This document shows positions 45,439 to 55,770 of a stretch of DNA of 64,000 nucleotides, in pieces; the first letter of the stretch is position 1, and each line of letters starts with the position of its first letter. The position numbers and the translations under genes are program-made. Under the pieces are notes generated by a model. It did not search any database, had not been told where the DNA came from, and worked only from the letters and a program-made list of their open reading frames with translations. Source of the DNA: Ganoderma boninense (taxonomy: Eukaryota; Basidiomycota; Agaricomycetes; Polyporales; Polyporaceae); the NCBI GenBank assembly GCA_002900995.3, contig CM035308.1:4425053-4489052 (forward strand). The letters are read 5' to 3'.

Positions 45439-47346
45439 CCCCAGTCAGAACCCCTCCCATTCTCAACCATTTGGGGCCAATTCAAGCAAATGGGATCTTT
45501 TGCCACTCATTTACGGTGTTGCGGGGGTCTATTTTGGGATCGAAGCAAGCTCCGTAGTCGTACTTTAGATTACTTGATATAACAACTTGGCTCAATTGGT
45601 TGAACTACTCCGAGCGCTTGACGCGCTAGCGTATGTCGAAAACTGTGACTTAACGAGAAGCTCATAATCTCATATGTCATAAGTACTTCTATACATCGTA
45701 CTCATCCGCTGTGAAAATCTGTGCTGCCCCAATCCGGCCTCCAACCCGCCGTCTATGACGCCATCGAGATCCCCGACATATTTAAGACGAGCAAACATCG
45801 CCCTCCGTCCTCTCATCTCTTCCTTTCTTTCCCCCACCACTTCGCTTTCCCGGAGCTCCTCCCTCCCAGATTGTCCTACGAGGTGCGCCGCTTTCCAATT
45901 AGTATGCCCGCGCCCAGTACGATGCGACAAGTGCCTGGTTCATTCCTCCAGGTAAGTCCACTACTATACTGAGCAACTTCCGGCTAGTACGCCGCGGCAC
46001 AGGTGAGCGCGCGCATACAGCCTAAGGTACGCGATGCCCTCAATTAACTATTTACATTATCTATTTCCAGGATTCTGCGGCGCGACGACGTTCGCTCATT
46101 ATGTGCGGGTTCGCGCGGGCTATATGCGCGTCGGGCGCGCTGGTCAGGGTGGTAACGACGGGTTCAGGCGGACGTGGGCGCTACTAGGCGGGCCCGGGCG
46201 AGGGCGGGGGGGCTGGTCGGCCGTCCCGCAAAATGACGTAGCCGGCGCTTGGGCGGGCTTGCGGGCCGTGGCAGGCCGTGGCTTCTGTGGCGGACAGCGA
46301 AGGCGGCGCTTGGCAGCGCGCGATCGATCATCGCTGTCCCGCCGCCGCCCAAATGCAGCCGCCGCGTCGGTGCTGCATTGAGAAAGACACAGTCATGCAT
46401 GTTTCTACTCATAGGTATTGACCTGAAAAATGTGCTCGGCCGCCATGTATTACTGCTTTATGCCACATGGATAATTCTACGTTGTGTTAAATGAGCATGG
46501 ACACGGAGCCGAATGTCGATACGTGCAAATTAGTTTGGCGGCAGTGTAGGGGAACGTGGTGCAGTGGTCAACATTGCCGCTTGTTTGGCAGTGTGGAAGT
46601 GGTGCATAGGTTCGAGGCTGGCCCGGACATGTTTTTTGTTGAATCGTTTTGCATGATTTCGTGAAGATACAGCCATTCGTAACTCAGCGAAATCATACAA
46701 GAATCTACACATGTTTTATGTTTTAATTTCACTGCACAGTATATGTTTGTATGCACACCGTTTTCACTTTGGTGAACAAAACTGGGGGCTGCGGAGCGGC
46801 TGATACGAATCGGGAAGGGCGGGGGGGGCGCGCGTTCTCACGATATGCATCAACTTCTTGACGCTTCGCGACGTCGAGAATCCTCACCGTGACACTGGCA
46901 CCTGTCCAGCGCCGCCTTCGCAGAACGTTCCCGGCCCTCTAGGGCGTCAAACAATGACGCCATTTTGTGGGACGGCCGACCAGCCGGGCGGGGGCGGGGC
47001 GGATGCAAAGTACATTGGCCTCGGTGTATCTATTTTTGTCTGTCGCAATGGAAGCCTTTTATGAACCGAATAACGTTCTTATGGACGCGACGAGTGAAGA
47101 GAGAGAGGCTTCTTTTCTCTATATCCATACTTTTCTATCTTTTCGACTCGAAAAGACTGAGGCATATTGACCGGTCTCGAGAGAAAAAGATTTCTTTATC
47201 TCGCAAAATGCGAAACCCCCCATCTCGCTTTTTGTTTCGATACCCAACCATTCCCATATATTTCTACTGAATACAGCCAAATGTAGCAGATATATTCGAC
47301 CAAAAAAGACTACAATGGTCCGGAATGGACGGGGTTTTCGCTGGGG
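45439..47346. mobile_element. Non-autonomous DNA transposon, 1.9 kb, in the promoter of copy 11
   Basis: Ends are imperfect inverted repeats of about 32 bp: left CCCCAGTCAGAACCCCTCCC, right (reverse complement) CCCCAGCGAAAACCCCGTCC, both continuing into CATTC...ACCATT. TTGAT flanks both ends (45434-45438, 47347-47351). The region upstream of copy 14 is continuous where this element sits, which is effectively an empty site. No transposase frame. Part of the interior is GC-rich (46140-46380) and part AT-rich; a tRNA-like block lies at 46550-46625. Confidence 0.75.
46550..46625 (+). mobile_element. tRNA-like head of a possible SINE
   Basis: An A-box-like TGGTGCAGTGG (46558-46568) and a B-box-like GGTTCGAGGC (46609-46618) are spaced as in tRNA-type RNA polymerase III promoters. 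I cannot fold a full cloverleaf, so this is more likely a tRNA-derived repeat than a tRNA gene. Confidence 0.35.
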
Positions 47347-47402
47347 TTGATCGCTCACTAGTCGCTCTTATCCTCGGATCTCGCTCCAGTTCTCTCGCGA
47401 TT

Positions 47403-48498
47403 ATGTCTCTCGATGTACCAGACTGGCTGAAAGAACACCCCGACTTACGCGCAAGGGACATCGTACTTCACCGAGCATTAGACCCAGTCCGTCATTCCAC
47501 CTCGTTGCTCGTGTTGTCCTCCCTACTAATCTCCCTCAAGTACAAGAGTATCTATTACACGCACCGGGATTACGATAGCCCCATGCCACAATACGTGGTC
47601 AAAGTCCTCGACCCCGCTAAAGAAGAATGCGAGATCAACGAGCGCTTACAGGTCAACCTGCCTTCTCCGACCCACGGTTTGCCCTGCGAGATCATCCGCT
47701 CCGAGCCTCGCTTGCTCGTCATGCCGCTCGTAGGAGGCCTTAACTCTATCATATACATGAATCGGCCAACTAGCTTCATTCTGGATGTCTATCATCAAAT
47801 CATCGAGGTGCGTCTCTCGTTTTTGCTCGGCGTCCTGTCATCCTAACGCCAGGTGGGGTGCAGGGCATCGAGTATCTGCATCGGCTGCAGATCGTACATC
47901 TAGTGGGTATATCATACGGTCATGCTTGAGCGCGCTGATCGTATTTCTGGTACAGGATATATGCTTCGAGAATATCGCATCTGCCTCGGAATACCAAGCC
48001 TCGACTGACGCGCGACTCGTCGCGGGCAAGGTGTACTTGATCGACTTCGGCCAGTCTCGACAACTCGCTCTTGGGCCTGGCTTCCAGCCTCCGATCGTCC
48101 TCCCCGCAAGCCAGGAGGATAAACCTTTAGAACTGACCACGTTTGATCCGTATTCCTTCGACATCTACTGTGTTGGGAAGGTCATGCAGAGCATGCTCTT
48201 GGTAAGCACCGCCACCGTGCGCGACTATTCACGAGCAGGATCATTAACGCCTGACGAAACGGCACAGTATACAGCGCTTCCAGAGTCAGAATTTCCTTGG
48301 ATACCTGTCCGGTATGCGCGGTGGGTGGTGGGCGAAGAGCGCGGGTGCACGTCCGTCTGCCGCTGTCGCCCGACTGCCCATCGAGCGCGTCAAGTGCTCA
48401 CTGTGCTCCGCTGGTTTGTGTATACCTGGGAGCTCCTCGGTACAGGATTCGCGTTTGTGAGGCGTGTTCTCACAACGGCACTCACGGGGAATAGATAG
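47403..48498 (+). CDS. Kinase-like copy 11 (class A, DFG), intact coding region
   Basis: Exons 47403-47486, 47541-47807, 47864-47902, 47956-48201 and 48268-48498, about 288 residues. Intron 1 is 54 bp, has no stop and keeps frame, so its retention would only add 18 residues. The catalytic loop reads YLHRLQIVHL, with Val for the usual Ala, then DICFEN. LIDFGQSRQL. Tail [10 protein letters not shown], end TALTGNR. An in-frame ATG at 47325 lies in transposon-derived sequence; the family start at 47403 is preferred. The insertion of a 1.9-kb element 57 bp upstream has replaced most of its promoter. Confidence 0.8.
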
Positions 48499-49069
48499 CG
48501 CATTGTGTGCTGCACAGACGTGCCCGGACACCTGCGCCGCCCTCGTCTGTCCTCATGAAGCCTTGCCCAACACTATCAACATAGGTGCGGGCTGGGTATA
48601 TGCTTAAAGGGGTGGCTTTATCAGTGGCTGAAGCGATCGCAAGCTGAGCTCTTGATGTGGTATCCGCCGTCAGCATAGGTCGCAGGGCGTAGCCCGCGGC
48701 CCGGGAGTGCGAGCGCGCCTTGTCAAGTCCAAAGTGCGTCCCTGATTCACACTTGAACAACGTAGATGCAATAACATCGCGCCCACTCAGATATTATCGT
48801 ACATGTTACAATACACGGATTGGGTACCGCCGAGCACAAGGCGTTGGAACCTTACCTCCAGAACGCACAGTATCCCCAACGTGATGATGAAACCTGGAAT
48901 ATTCTGGTAAAATTTCCGAGGAGAACCACAACGGTCGCTGCGAGTCTGCCACTGACAGGCCTCATGCTCGATCGACGAAACTAGACTGGCGTCTGAGGAC
49001 ACTCCGAAAGCGAGTAAGCAGCTGGTAGCACCGTGGCATACTGTGGAGGATGTCCCAGGGGTCGCGGAC
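48499..49069. other. Spacer shared with the 3' flank of copy 14
   Basis: Nearly the same as 55309-55700 (for example GGGTACCGCCGAGCACAAGG at 48825 and 55629). On the minus strand both encode RLVLGGTQSVYCNMYDNI followed by a stop, which may be the last exon of an unrecognised gene. Confidence 0.5.
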
Positions 49070-49930
49070 ACCACCCAAATGCTTCTCGATTCAGGTAAGG
49101 TCCTTCAGTGGGATATGACGTGACCGCGCTCAATCGAAAGTGGGCGACGAAGACGGCCTCGACGTCGGCGACAGTCATGGGGCAACCGAGAATGCCGACG
49201 TCTGCGAGGAACGGAGGTTTGAAACGCAGCTTGTCGTGACTGCTCTCGAGGGACTCAACGAGCGCGGTCACCTCCTTGCAAATGTACAGACCCGCGCCAC
49301 GGTGGACGTGGACGTAGGTGCATGGGGGGGCCGGCAACCAGACAGCCCTCGACAAGCTTGTCGGTGGTCACTACGCATAATTTCAAGCTCCTTGCAGGTT
49401 CCAGGCTCACTCTCGTCGGCGTTGACGGCGAAGCAGCGAGGACTACAGCCGAGCAGATTTGAAAACGTGAGAGGTGGCAGGACGGGTTCACGCACCGAGG
49501 ATCCCTCGCCCAATAAGTTCAACCACTCGGACACACGGCAACTCCCCTCCCGCAAATTCCAGAGTCCGTGGATGTCTGAACGATGCAAGAGTAGCCCCTG
49601 AGACTCGGAAGGATTTCTTCGGCTTCTCCAGTCGCTGCGAGTCGGAGAGGTGTGCGAAGTTGGGCAATGCAATGGACGGTGCTTGGTGCCATGGTCGTTT
49701 TTGTTGCCCACGTTGGCGAAGAATACATTCCTGGTCCTTCAAGCTGCAATAGTGAGGAAGTGCGAGGGGTGGTCCGCCCCCATAGCTTGGCACGGAATGG
49801 CCGTGCTATGCCTGCAGAAAGCGGTCCGCATATAAGCGTGAATGGTGGCGTTAGCAAACCGACGGCTCATGGAGGATACGCACGAGTTGCTTGCGAGGTT
49901 AGTATGTCTGAGGATCGTCGTGGACGGTGA
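49070..49930 (-). pseudogene. NDUFV1 relic D
   Basis: Minus-strand pieces in order: ILRHTNLASNSC (the ATG seen in relic C is ATC here), [60 protein letters not shown], then [20 protein letters not shown]. Frames shift between blocks and the Fe-S domain is absent. It is the counterpart of relic C in the second repeat unit and faces kinase-like copy 12. Confidence 0.85.
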
Positions 49931-49987
49931 TGAAGGGTGTTTGCTGAGTGCTCGACGCCGCTCGTTCTCCCCCCTCTCAGTGATCCG

Positions 49988-50005
49988 TTATTTGGTCTCG
50001 TTTAC
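49988..50005 (+). promoter_or_regulatory. Class B/C upstream motif, copy 12
   Basis: TTATTTGGTCTCGTTTAC, about 115 bp before the ATG. Confidence 0.5.
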
Positions 50006-50121
50006 CGGCCCGACTTCCCGTCGACGACGGGGTGGCCGGGGGTCCGAGGGAGGGTCTGCCTGTGGCCCTGGGCGTTCAACGCCAGCGTTCAACTTCAATT
50101 GTCCACTCCCCTCCGTCGACA

Positions 50122-51253
50122 ATGTCCAAGTTGCCCGACCACCTGAAGGTCCCAGAATCTCTGAAAGCGCATCCAGAGCTCGTTAAACGTGGCTTGGTTC
50201 TAGATCACTCCCTTAATATTGTATGCTTGTCCCTGGCTGGCGTAGTCAACCCGAACTGACTGAACTTGTCCAGGGCAGCGTCTACGCCACCAATGGATTA
50301 TACCCGCCACACTTCGTCGTCAAAGTTCTCAATCCTGCTAACGAAGAGCAAGCGATCATTGGTCGTCTGCAACGTGACACATCTCCGAGAAACCATCTCG
50401 TCCCGTGCGAGATCATCCGGTCCGATCGCTCTCTCCTCGTTATGCCTTATGTGCGTGATGTAGACTCTCCCATCCGTCGACATTCCAGTTCCTTCATGAG
50501 GCTATGCGCGCTGCTAAATGTATTCCATCAGATTGCGGAGGTGCGTACCACCCGTGCCTCTTATTTGTCCGGCCACTCCTCATGAAGTCGACAGGGAGTC
50601 AGCCACCTACATAGTCGTCGAATTGCGCACATTGTACGCCCCATCTCTCGCCTTGAGAGTACCGCTAACTGTCGCATAACATGCATCGCAGGATTTGTGT
50701 TTTGGCAACGTGATGGCCGCTATAGACGAGACTGAGAAACAGCATCCACGGACGAGGGCGGGCAGAGTCTACATCATCGACTTCGACAGGGCGCAGCAGC
50801 TGGAGCTGGGGCCGGGCCGCCAACCTCCCATCGAGCTGCCATCGACCCAATGCAAGCATCCGCTCAATATGAAGGCCTTCGACCCTTACTCGTGGGACGT
50901 GTATTGCATGGGAAAGCTGTTCGAACAGTTGACAGAGGTCCGTTTCCCCTCTTGTCATTGTCGCCAACGGTGGTAGATAATCCTGACCGGCACCTATCTC
51001 ACAGGAGGTATTCTGTTTGTATTCGGGACCGCCGTGGTTCTTAAAGAAGCTGTGCAAATGGGTGATCGGTGAAGAACGCGGATGCTCTGGCATCTGCCAC
51101 TGTCGTCCCCCCGCCCGGAGAGTTGCTTCGATATTCTATATCATGAGATTGGCGGCGGGTCTCTTAGAGGCCCTTGCACAGGGTGTTTCTGTCCTCCGTT
51201 CTCTATTTGTATGTTCTCGCCCACCATTTGCGCGTGCGCAGCCAGCAACGTGA
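50122..51253 (+). CDS. Kinase-like copy 12 (class B, DFD)
   Basis: Exons 50122-50220, 50274-50540, 50595-50633, 50692-50937 and 51005-51253, about 299 residues. Start MSKLPDHLKVPESLKAHPEL. Catalytic loop HLHSRRIAHI then DLCFGN; IDFDRAQQL. Tail GCSGICHCRP with a longer end containing VCSRPPFARAQPAT. No lesions. It pairs with copy 9, 8873 bp away, and unlike copy 9 keeps GT at intron 1. Confidence 0.8.
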
Positions 51254-51729
51254 GTGTAGCATTAATATTCAGCCTAACCTCAGGCTGTCTTGCTTCTAGA
51301 TCCACAGAGGCTCTCGACTCATATTTGACGTCTGCATAGTTGACTGTATAGCGGATACAGAGGTTCACCGTTCGCGCAAGGGCCCATTCAGAGGTCATAT
51401 GTATGGGGCCCAATAAACAGTACTAGACCGTGCTGACTGGAGCACAATTTGATGGGGCTCGAGGGCTCCGAGACGGGCCATCCTTGATCGCGCTCTGAGT
51501 CAGTGATCGCGTTCGTCCAGAGTCTCAGATTGAAGTACATAGCCTGCAGCCAAAGCTGACTCGTGCGAGGCACTTGATCGGCCTCTCACAGGGCGCGTCG
51601 ACAGTGCGAGGTCGGACCGGATTCCAGGTGCTCGACTCGCCGTTAGTTTCGAGGCCAGATCGTGACCACGATCAGTACTTCGTCTCGATACTTCAATGGT
51701 CACTTTTCACGATGAAGTTGTAGATTGCA

Positions 51730-52080
51730 GCTCACGGCATGTGTGGTCGCCGCATCCGACTTGCCATCGGCGCGCAAGACAATAAATTGGACCTCGCCAA
51801 CCGCAGCTCGCAGCTACTAGTCCCGCCAAGCACGAGCGAGATTGAGGCGGCGGCGACGACGACGACGGAACAACCTGGGGGCGAGCGTGCGACATGCACA
51901 GTGACGATGATGAGAACGCCCATGCCCGCACACAAGGCGAGGATGCAGGGTCCGAGTCGGCCGGCGCGCGCGAGATGGCGGCACACGTCGAGGCGACGGA
52001 GAGCACTGCGGCGATCCTGGCACACTTGATTGTCGAACATTCGTCTGAGTGATGCAGGAGAGTCGGTTGAAGATGCACGA
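51730..52080 (-). repeat. Spacer relic R4
   Basis: The minus-strand frame has ILALCAGMGVLIIVTVHV, then VVVVAAASISLVLGG, the best-preserved hydrophobic version of this relic. No start and no recognised family. Confidence 0.45.
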
Positions 52081-52148
52081 GCCCCACGTGAGTATCATGT
52101 CCCCAGACGCGAACATCGCATGCCGCTGCTGGGCGAACAGTGCGTTTG

Positions 52149-52187
52149 TTTGCATGTATTTGCTTTGGGCGGCAGAAATCGAACAAT
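52149..52187 (+). promoter_or_regulatory. Class A upstream motif, copy 13
   Basis: TTTGCATGTATTTGCTTTGG then GCGGCAGAAATCGAACAAT, about 60-95 bp upstream of the ATG. Confidence 0.45.
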
Positions 52188-52243
52188 CGCGTGAAACGTT
52201 GGCCGCTCACTCTCCTCGGCCACACTCCAGTTCTCTCGCAATT

Positions 52244-53377
52244 ATGCCCTCGTCTCTCAACGTTCCAGACTGGCTGAAAGAACACCAAGGCTTACTGGCT
52301 AGGGATATCAAACTCCACATGGCCATCAAGCCTGTACGTACATGCAACCTCAATCTCTCTCGCGTTCCGGGCCTGTGTTAATCGCATTTCAGTACGGGAG
52401 CATATACTACACGCCGCGACCGCTTGGAAGTTACATCCCACAATATGTGGTCAAAGTCCTCGACCCTGCCTCCGAGGAATGCCCGATCAACGAGCGCTTG
52501 CAGCATAGCCCGTCCTCTCCGAACCACAGCTTACCCTGCGAGATCATCCCCTCTGAGCCTCGCTTGCTCGTCATGCCGTTCGTAGGGGGCTTGTCTTACC
52601 TTGGCTTGAAAAATCGACCCACTAGCTTTATCCTGGATGCCTATCACCAAATCATCGAAGTGCGTCTCGTCTCCGGCTTTCGTCAGCTGATCGTGGATGC
52701 GCCGACGCTAATCATCCTGGATGCGGGTTTGCAGGGAGTCGAGTATCTGCACCGGCTGCACGTCGCACATCTGGCGAGTAGTCTGCCAATGTCCGGCGAT
52801 GTTTGACTCGGAACCTGCTGACCGTGACCATATGTCCCGATCCAGGATATCTGTTTCGAGAACGTCGCATCCGCCTCGGAATACCATGCGGCAACGGACG
52901 CGCGGCTCGTGGCGGGCAAGGTGTACATCGTCGACTTTGGCCAGTCTCGACAGCTCGCCCTCGGGCCCGGCCGCCAGCCTCCGATCGTTCTTCCCCCAAG
53001 CCAGACGCAGAAGCCCGACGATGTGACCACGCTCGATCCGTATTCGTTCGATGTGTACTGCGCGGGCAGGCTCATGGAGCGTTGTTTAAAGGTGAACGCC
53101 GCTGTTCACGAGCGGGTTTTCAGACTGATGCTTGACGGAAATTGCGCAGTTCACAGCGTTGAAGGAGCCGGACTTTCCCTGGATCGCTCGCCGATACGCG
53201 CAGTGGCTGGTGGGCAACGAGCGCGGGTGCACGTCTGTGTGTCGCTGTCGTCCGACTGCCCGTCGAGCGCGCCAAGTGCTCACTGTGCTCCGATGGCTCG
53301 TCTATACCTGGGAGTTTCTGGACAGAGCATTCATCTCAGCGCGACATCTCCTCATCCTCGCGCTCCCAGGGAAGTAG
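52244..53377 (+). CDS. Kinase-like copy 13 (class A, DFG), intact
   Basis: Exons 52244-52333, 52393-52659, 52735-52773, 52846-53091 and 53150-53377, about 289 residues. Start MPSSLNVPDWLKEHQGLLAR (HPD changed to HQG). Intron 3, the one before the catalytic Asp, starts with GC (GCGAGT) where every other copy has GT. Catalytic loop YLHRLHVAHL then DICFEN; IVDFGQSRQL. Tail [10 protein letters not shown]. Twin of copy 10. Confidence 0.85.
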
Positions 53378-54209
53378 CTATCGGATAGTGTACTTCAAGT
53401 TTTAGGGTCTTCCCCTGGGATCTCGAGCCCACCGGCGCACTTGTAGTCCCCTCGCGGGTCGACTAAGCTCATGCTCGTTCACCTCCTCACGCTCGGCGTG
53501 CGGCTGAACAAGCAGCTGCAGCTTGGCGTGAACAAGGGACTCGGAAGGCATCGCCTCATGCGCGAGAAGAGCGGGGGACGGAAACAGGACATGTGTCGTG
53601 AGCTCCCTCCAATACTCTCACAACCCCGACGACTTTGCACGCCCTGACTAGGACTATTGCTTCACAGCACGGACCGCTGGTCAGCCATTCGGCCTTTTTT
53701 CTGTGTGATGCAGGAGAGCCGGGGCCCGGTTGGTGAAGGGCTTCACGGTGCTCGTCGCGCTTAGGCGGCGTGGCTGAGCCTTGACTCCGACATTATACTT
53801 CTCGGAGAGCGGCACGGGAATTTTTTGATGAGGATATGACTGTAGCACTTATTTGACGTTCGTGTTGAAACCGGAAGCGACTCTGTGGGTGTGCCACTGG
53901 CAGCGGCCGCCCGGGTGATTAAGTTTGTAGTAGTGGCTTTTTTGTGAGACGTCTAGGGGCTACTTGCCCCACAGCGCACTGCACAACTACGATTTAAAAA
54001 CTTACTTGTCCATGCCGTATCCTGCATGTTTGCCTCAAGTATGGTTCCTGAACATGAGTCACCCGAGGAACGTGTTTATTTGCACATATTTGCGCTGAGC
54101 GTCAAGAATCGAACATCCAACGACGTTGATAGCGTGGTAGCCGTAGTTGAGCCGTTGACCGCTCACTAGTCACTCTCGTCCTCGGATCTCACTCCAATTC
54201 TCTCGCATT
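53378..54209. other. Spacer between copies 13 and 14
   Basis: Shared class-A 3' flank, a short piece of the spacer relic (53700-53830, matching 38225-38345), and the class-A motif of copy 14 at 54075-54118. No gene. Confidence 0.5.
54075..54118 (+). promoter_or_regulatory. Class A upstream motif, copy 14
   Basis: TTTGCACATATTTGCGCTGA then GCGTCAAGAATCGAACATCC, about 90-135 bp upstream of the ATG. This uninterrupted promoter shows what copy 11 looked like before the insertion. Confidence 0.5.
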
Positions 54210-55308
54210 ATGGCTCTAGATGTCCCAGACTGGCTGAGGGACCACCCCGACCTACGGGCGAGGGGCATCATACTTCATCGAGCAATGGACCCAGTCCGTC
54301 CGTCCCACCTTGCCCATGGCGTCTTCTGTACTAATCGCCTTTCAGGACAAGAAGCTCTTCTACACGCCGCGGCCGTATCGTAGCCCCATCCCACAATATG
54401 TCATTAAAGTTCTGGACCCCGCCAATGAGGAATGCTCCATCAACGAGCGCTTGCAGGACAATCTGCCCTCTCCGAACCACGGTTTACCATGCGAGATCAT
54501 CCCCTCGGACCCTCGCTTGCTCGTCATGCCGTTCGTGGGGGGCCTTAATTCAGTAAACTTTAGAAATCGACCCACTAGCTTTTTTCTGGACGTCTATCAT
54601 CAAATCCTCGAAGTACGTCTTAGGATTTCGTCGGTAGAATGAATGCACTTATCCTAACGTTGTCTGTGGCGCAGGGTGTCGAGTATCTGCATCGGCTGCA
54701 GATCGCACATCTAGTAAGTATGCAACACGTTCATATTTGGTCAGGCTGACTGTCTGTCCTGATACAGGATATATGTTTCTGGAACATCGCATCTGCCTCA
54801 GAGTACCAAGCGTCGACGGACGCCCGACTCGTGGCGGGGAAGGTCTACCTCATCGACTTCGGCCAGTCTCGACAACTCGATTTCGGTCCCGGCCGCCAGC
54901 CTCCGATAGTCCTCCCTCCGAGCCAGCTGGATAAGCCTTTAGCCGTGACCACGTTTGATCCGTACTCATTTGACGTCTACTGCACCGGCAAGGTCCTGCA
55001 GCGGATTCTGTTGGTAGGTTCCGTACGCCATACGCCACTGTTCACGAGCCGGATCGCTAATGTCTGACGAACCTGCGCAGTACACAACCCTCCAAGAGCC
55101 GGAGTTTCCTTGGATCCCTGTCCGGTATGCGCGGTGGGTGGTGGGCGATGAGCGCGGGTGCACGTCCGTCTGCCGCTGTCGCCCGAATGCCCATCGAGCG
55201 CGTCAAGTGCTCACTGTGCTCCGATGGTTTGTCTATACCTGGGAGTTCCTCGGTACAGGGATTCGCGTTTGTGAGGCGTGTTCTCACAATGGCACTCCCG
55301 GGGAATAG
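54210..55308 (+). CDS. Kinase-like copy 14 (class A, DFG), altered C-terminus
   Basis: Exons 54210-54293, 54346-54612, 54675-54713, 54768-55013 and 55081-55308, about 287 residues. Start MALDVPDWLRDHPDLRARGI. Catalytic loop YLHRLQIAHL then DICFWN; LIDFGQSRQL. Tail [10 protein letters not shown]. Near 55258 one extra G, compared with copy 11, shifts the frame: the usual FVRRVLTTAL end becomes a different 16-residue end (with CEACSHNG), stopping one codon earlier than the unshifted frame would. The core is intact, so I call it a gene with a changed tail. Confidence 0.75.
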
Positions 55309-55770
55309 ATAGCACATTGTGTGCTGCACAGACGTTCCCGGACACCTGCGCCGTCCTCGTCTGTCCTCATGCAGCCTTGCCTGACATTACGGGTTGGGTA
55401 TTTGCTTATGGAGGTGCGTGGTTCTATCAGCTGTTGCAGCATTCGCAAGTTTAACTCTTAGTGTGGTATCCGCCGTCAGCATAGGTCGCAGAGCGTAGCC
55501 CGCGGCCCGAGAGTGCGAGCGCGCCTTGTCAAGTCCAAAGTGCGTCCCTGATTCACACTTGAACAACGTAGATGTACCAACCTCGCGCCCCCTCAGATGT
55601 TATCGTACATGTTGCAATACACGGATTGGGTACCGCCGAGCACAAGGCGCCTGAAATCTACCTTTAAAACGCTCATATACATATCCCAGCGCGATGATGA
55701 AATCCGGAAGAGTTTGTTAAGATCTCCGAGGAGACCCGCAACGGTCTGCGACTGACATAGCTCACCCTCT
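55309..55770. other. Spacer, copy of the 3' flank of copy 11
   Basis: See 48499-49069. The similarity ends before any NDUFV1 sequence, so the third repeat unit is truncated here. Confidence 0.5.

Larger units (their letters stand above)
51254..52243. other. Spacer between copies 12 and 13
   Basis: Homologue of 42378-43307. Contains relic R4 (51730-52080) and the class-A motif of copy 13. Confidence 0.5.

Noticed and set aside
45586..45650. tRNA-like stretch with an A-box-like TGGCTCAATTGG
   Set aside because: No B box and no cloverleaf stems.
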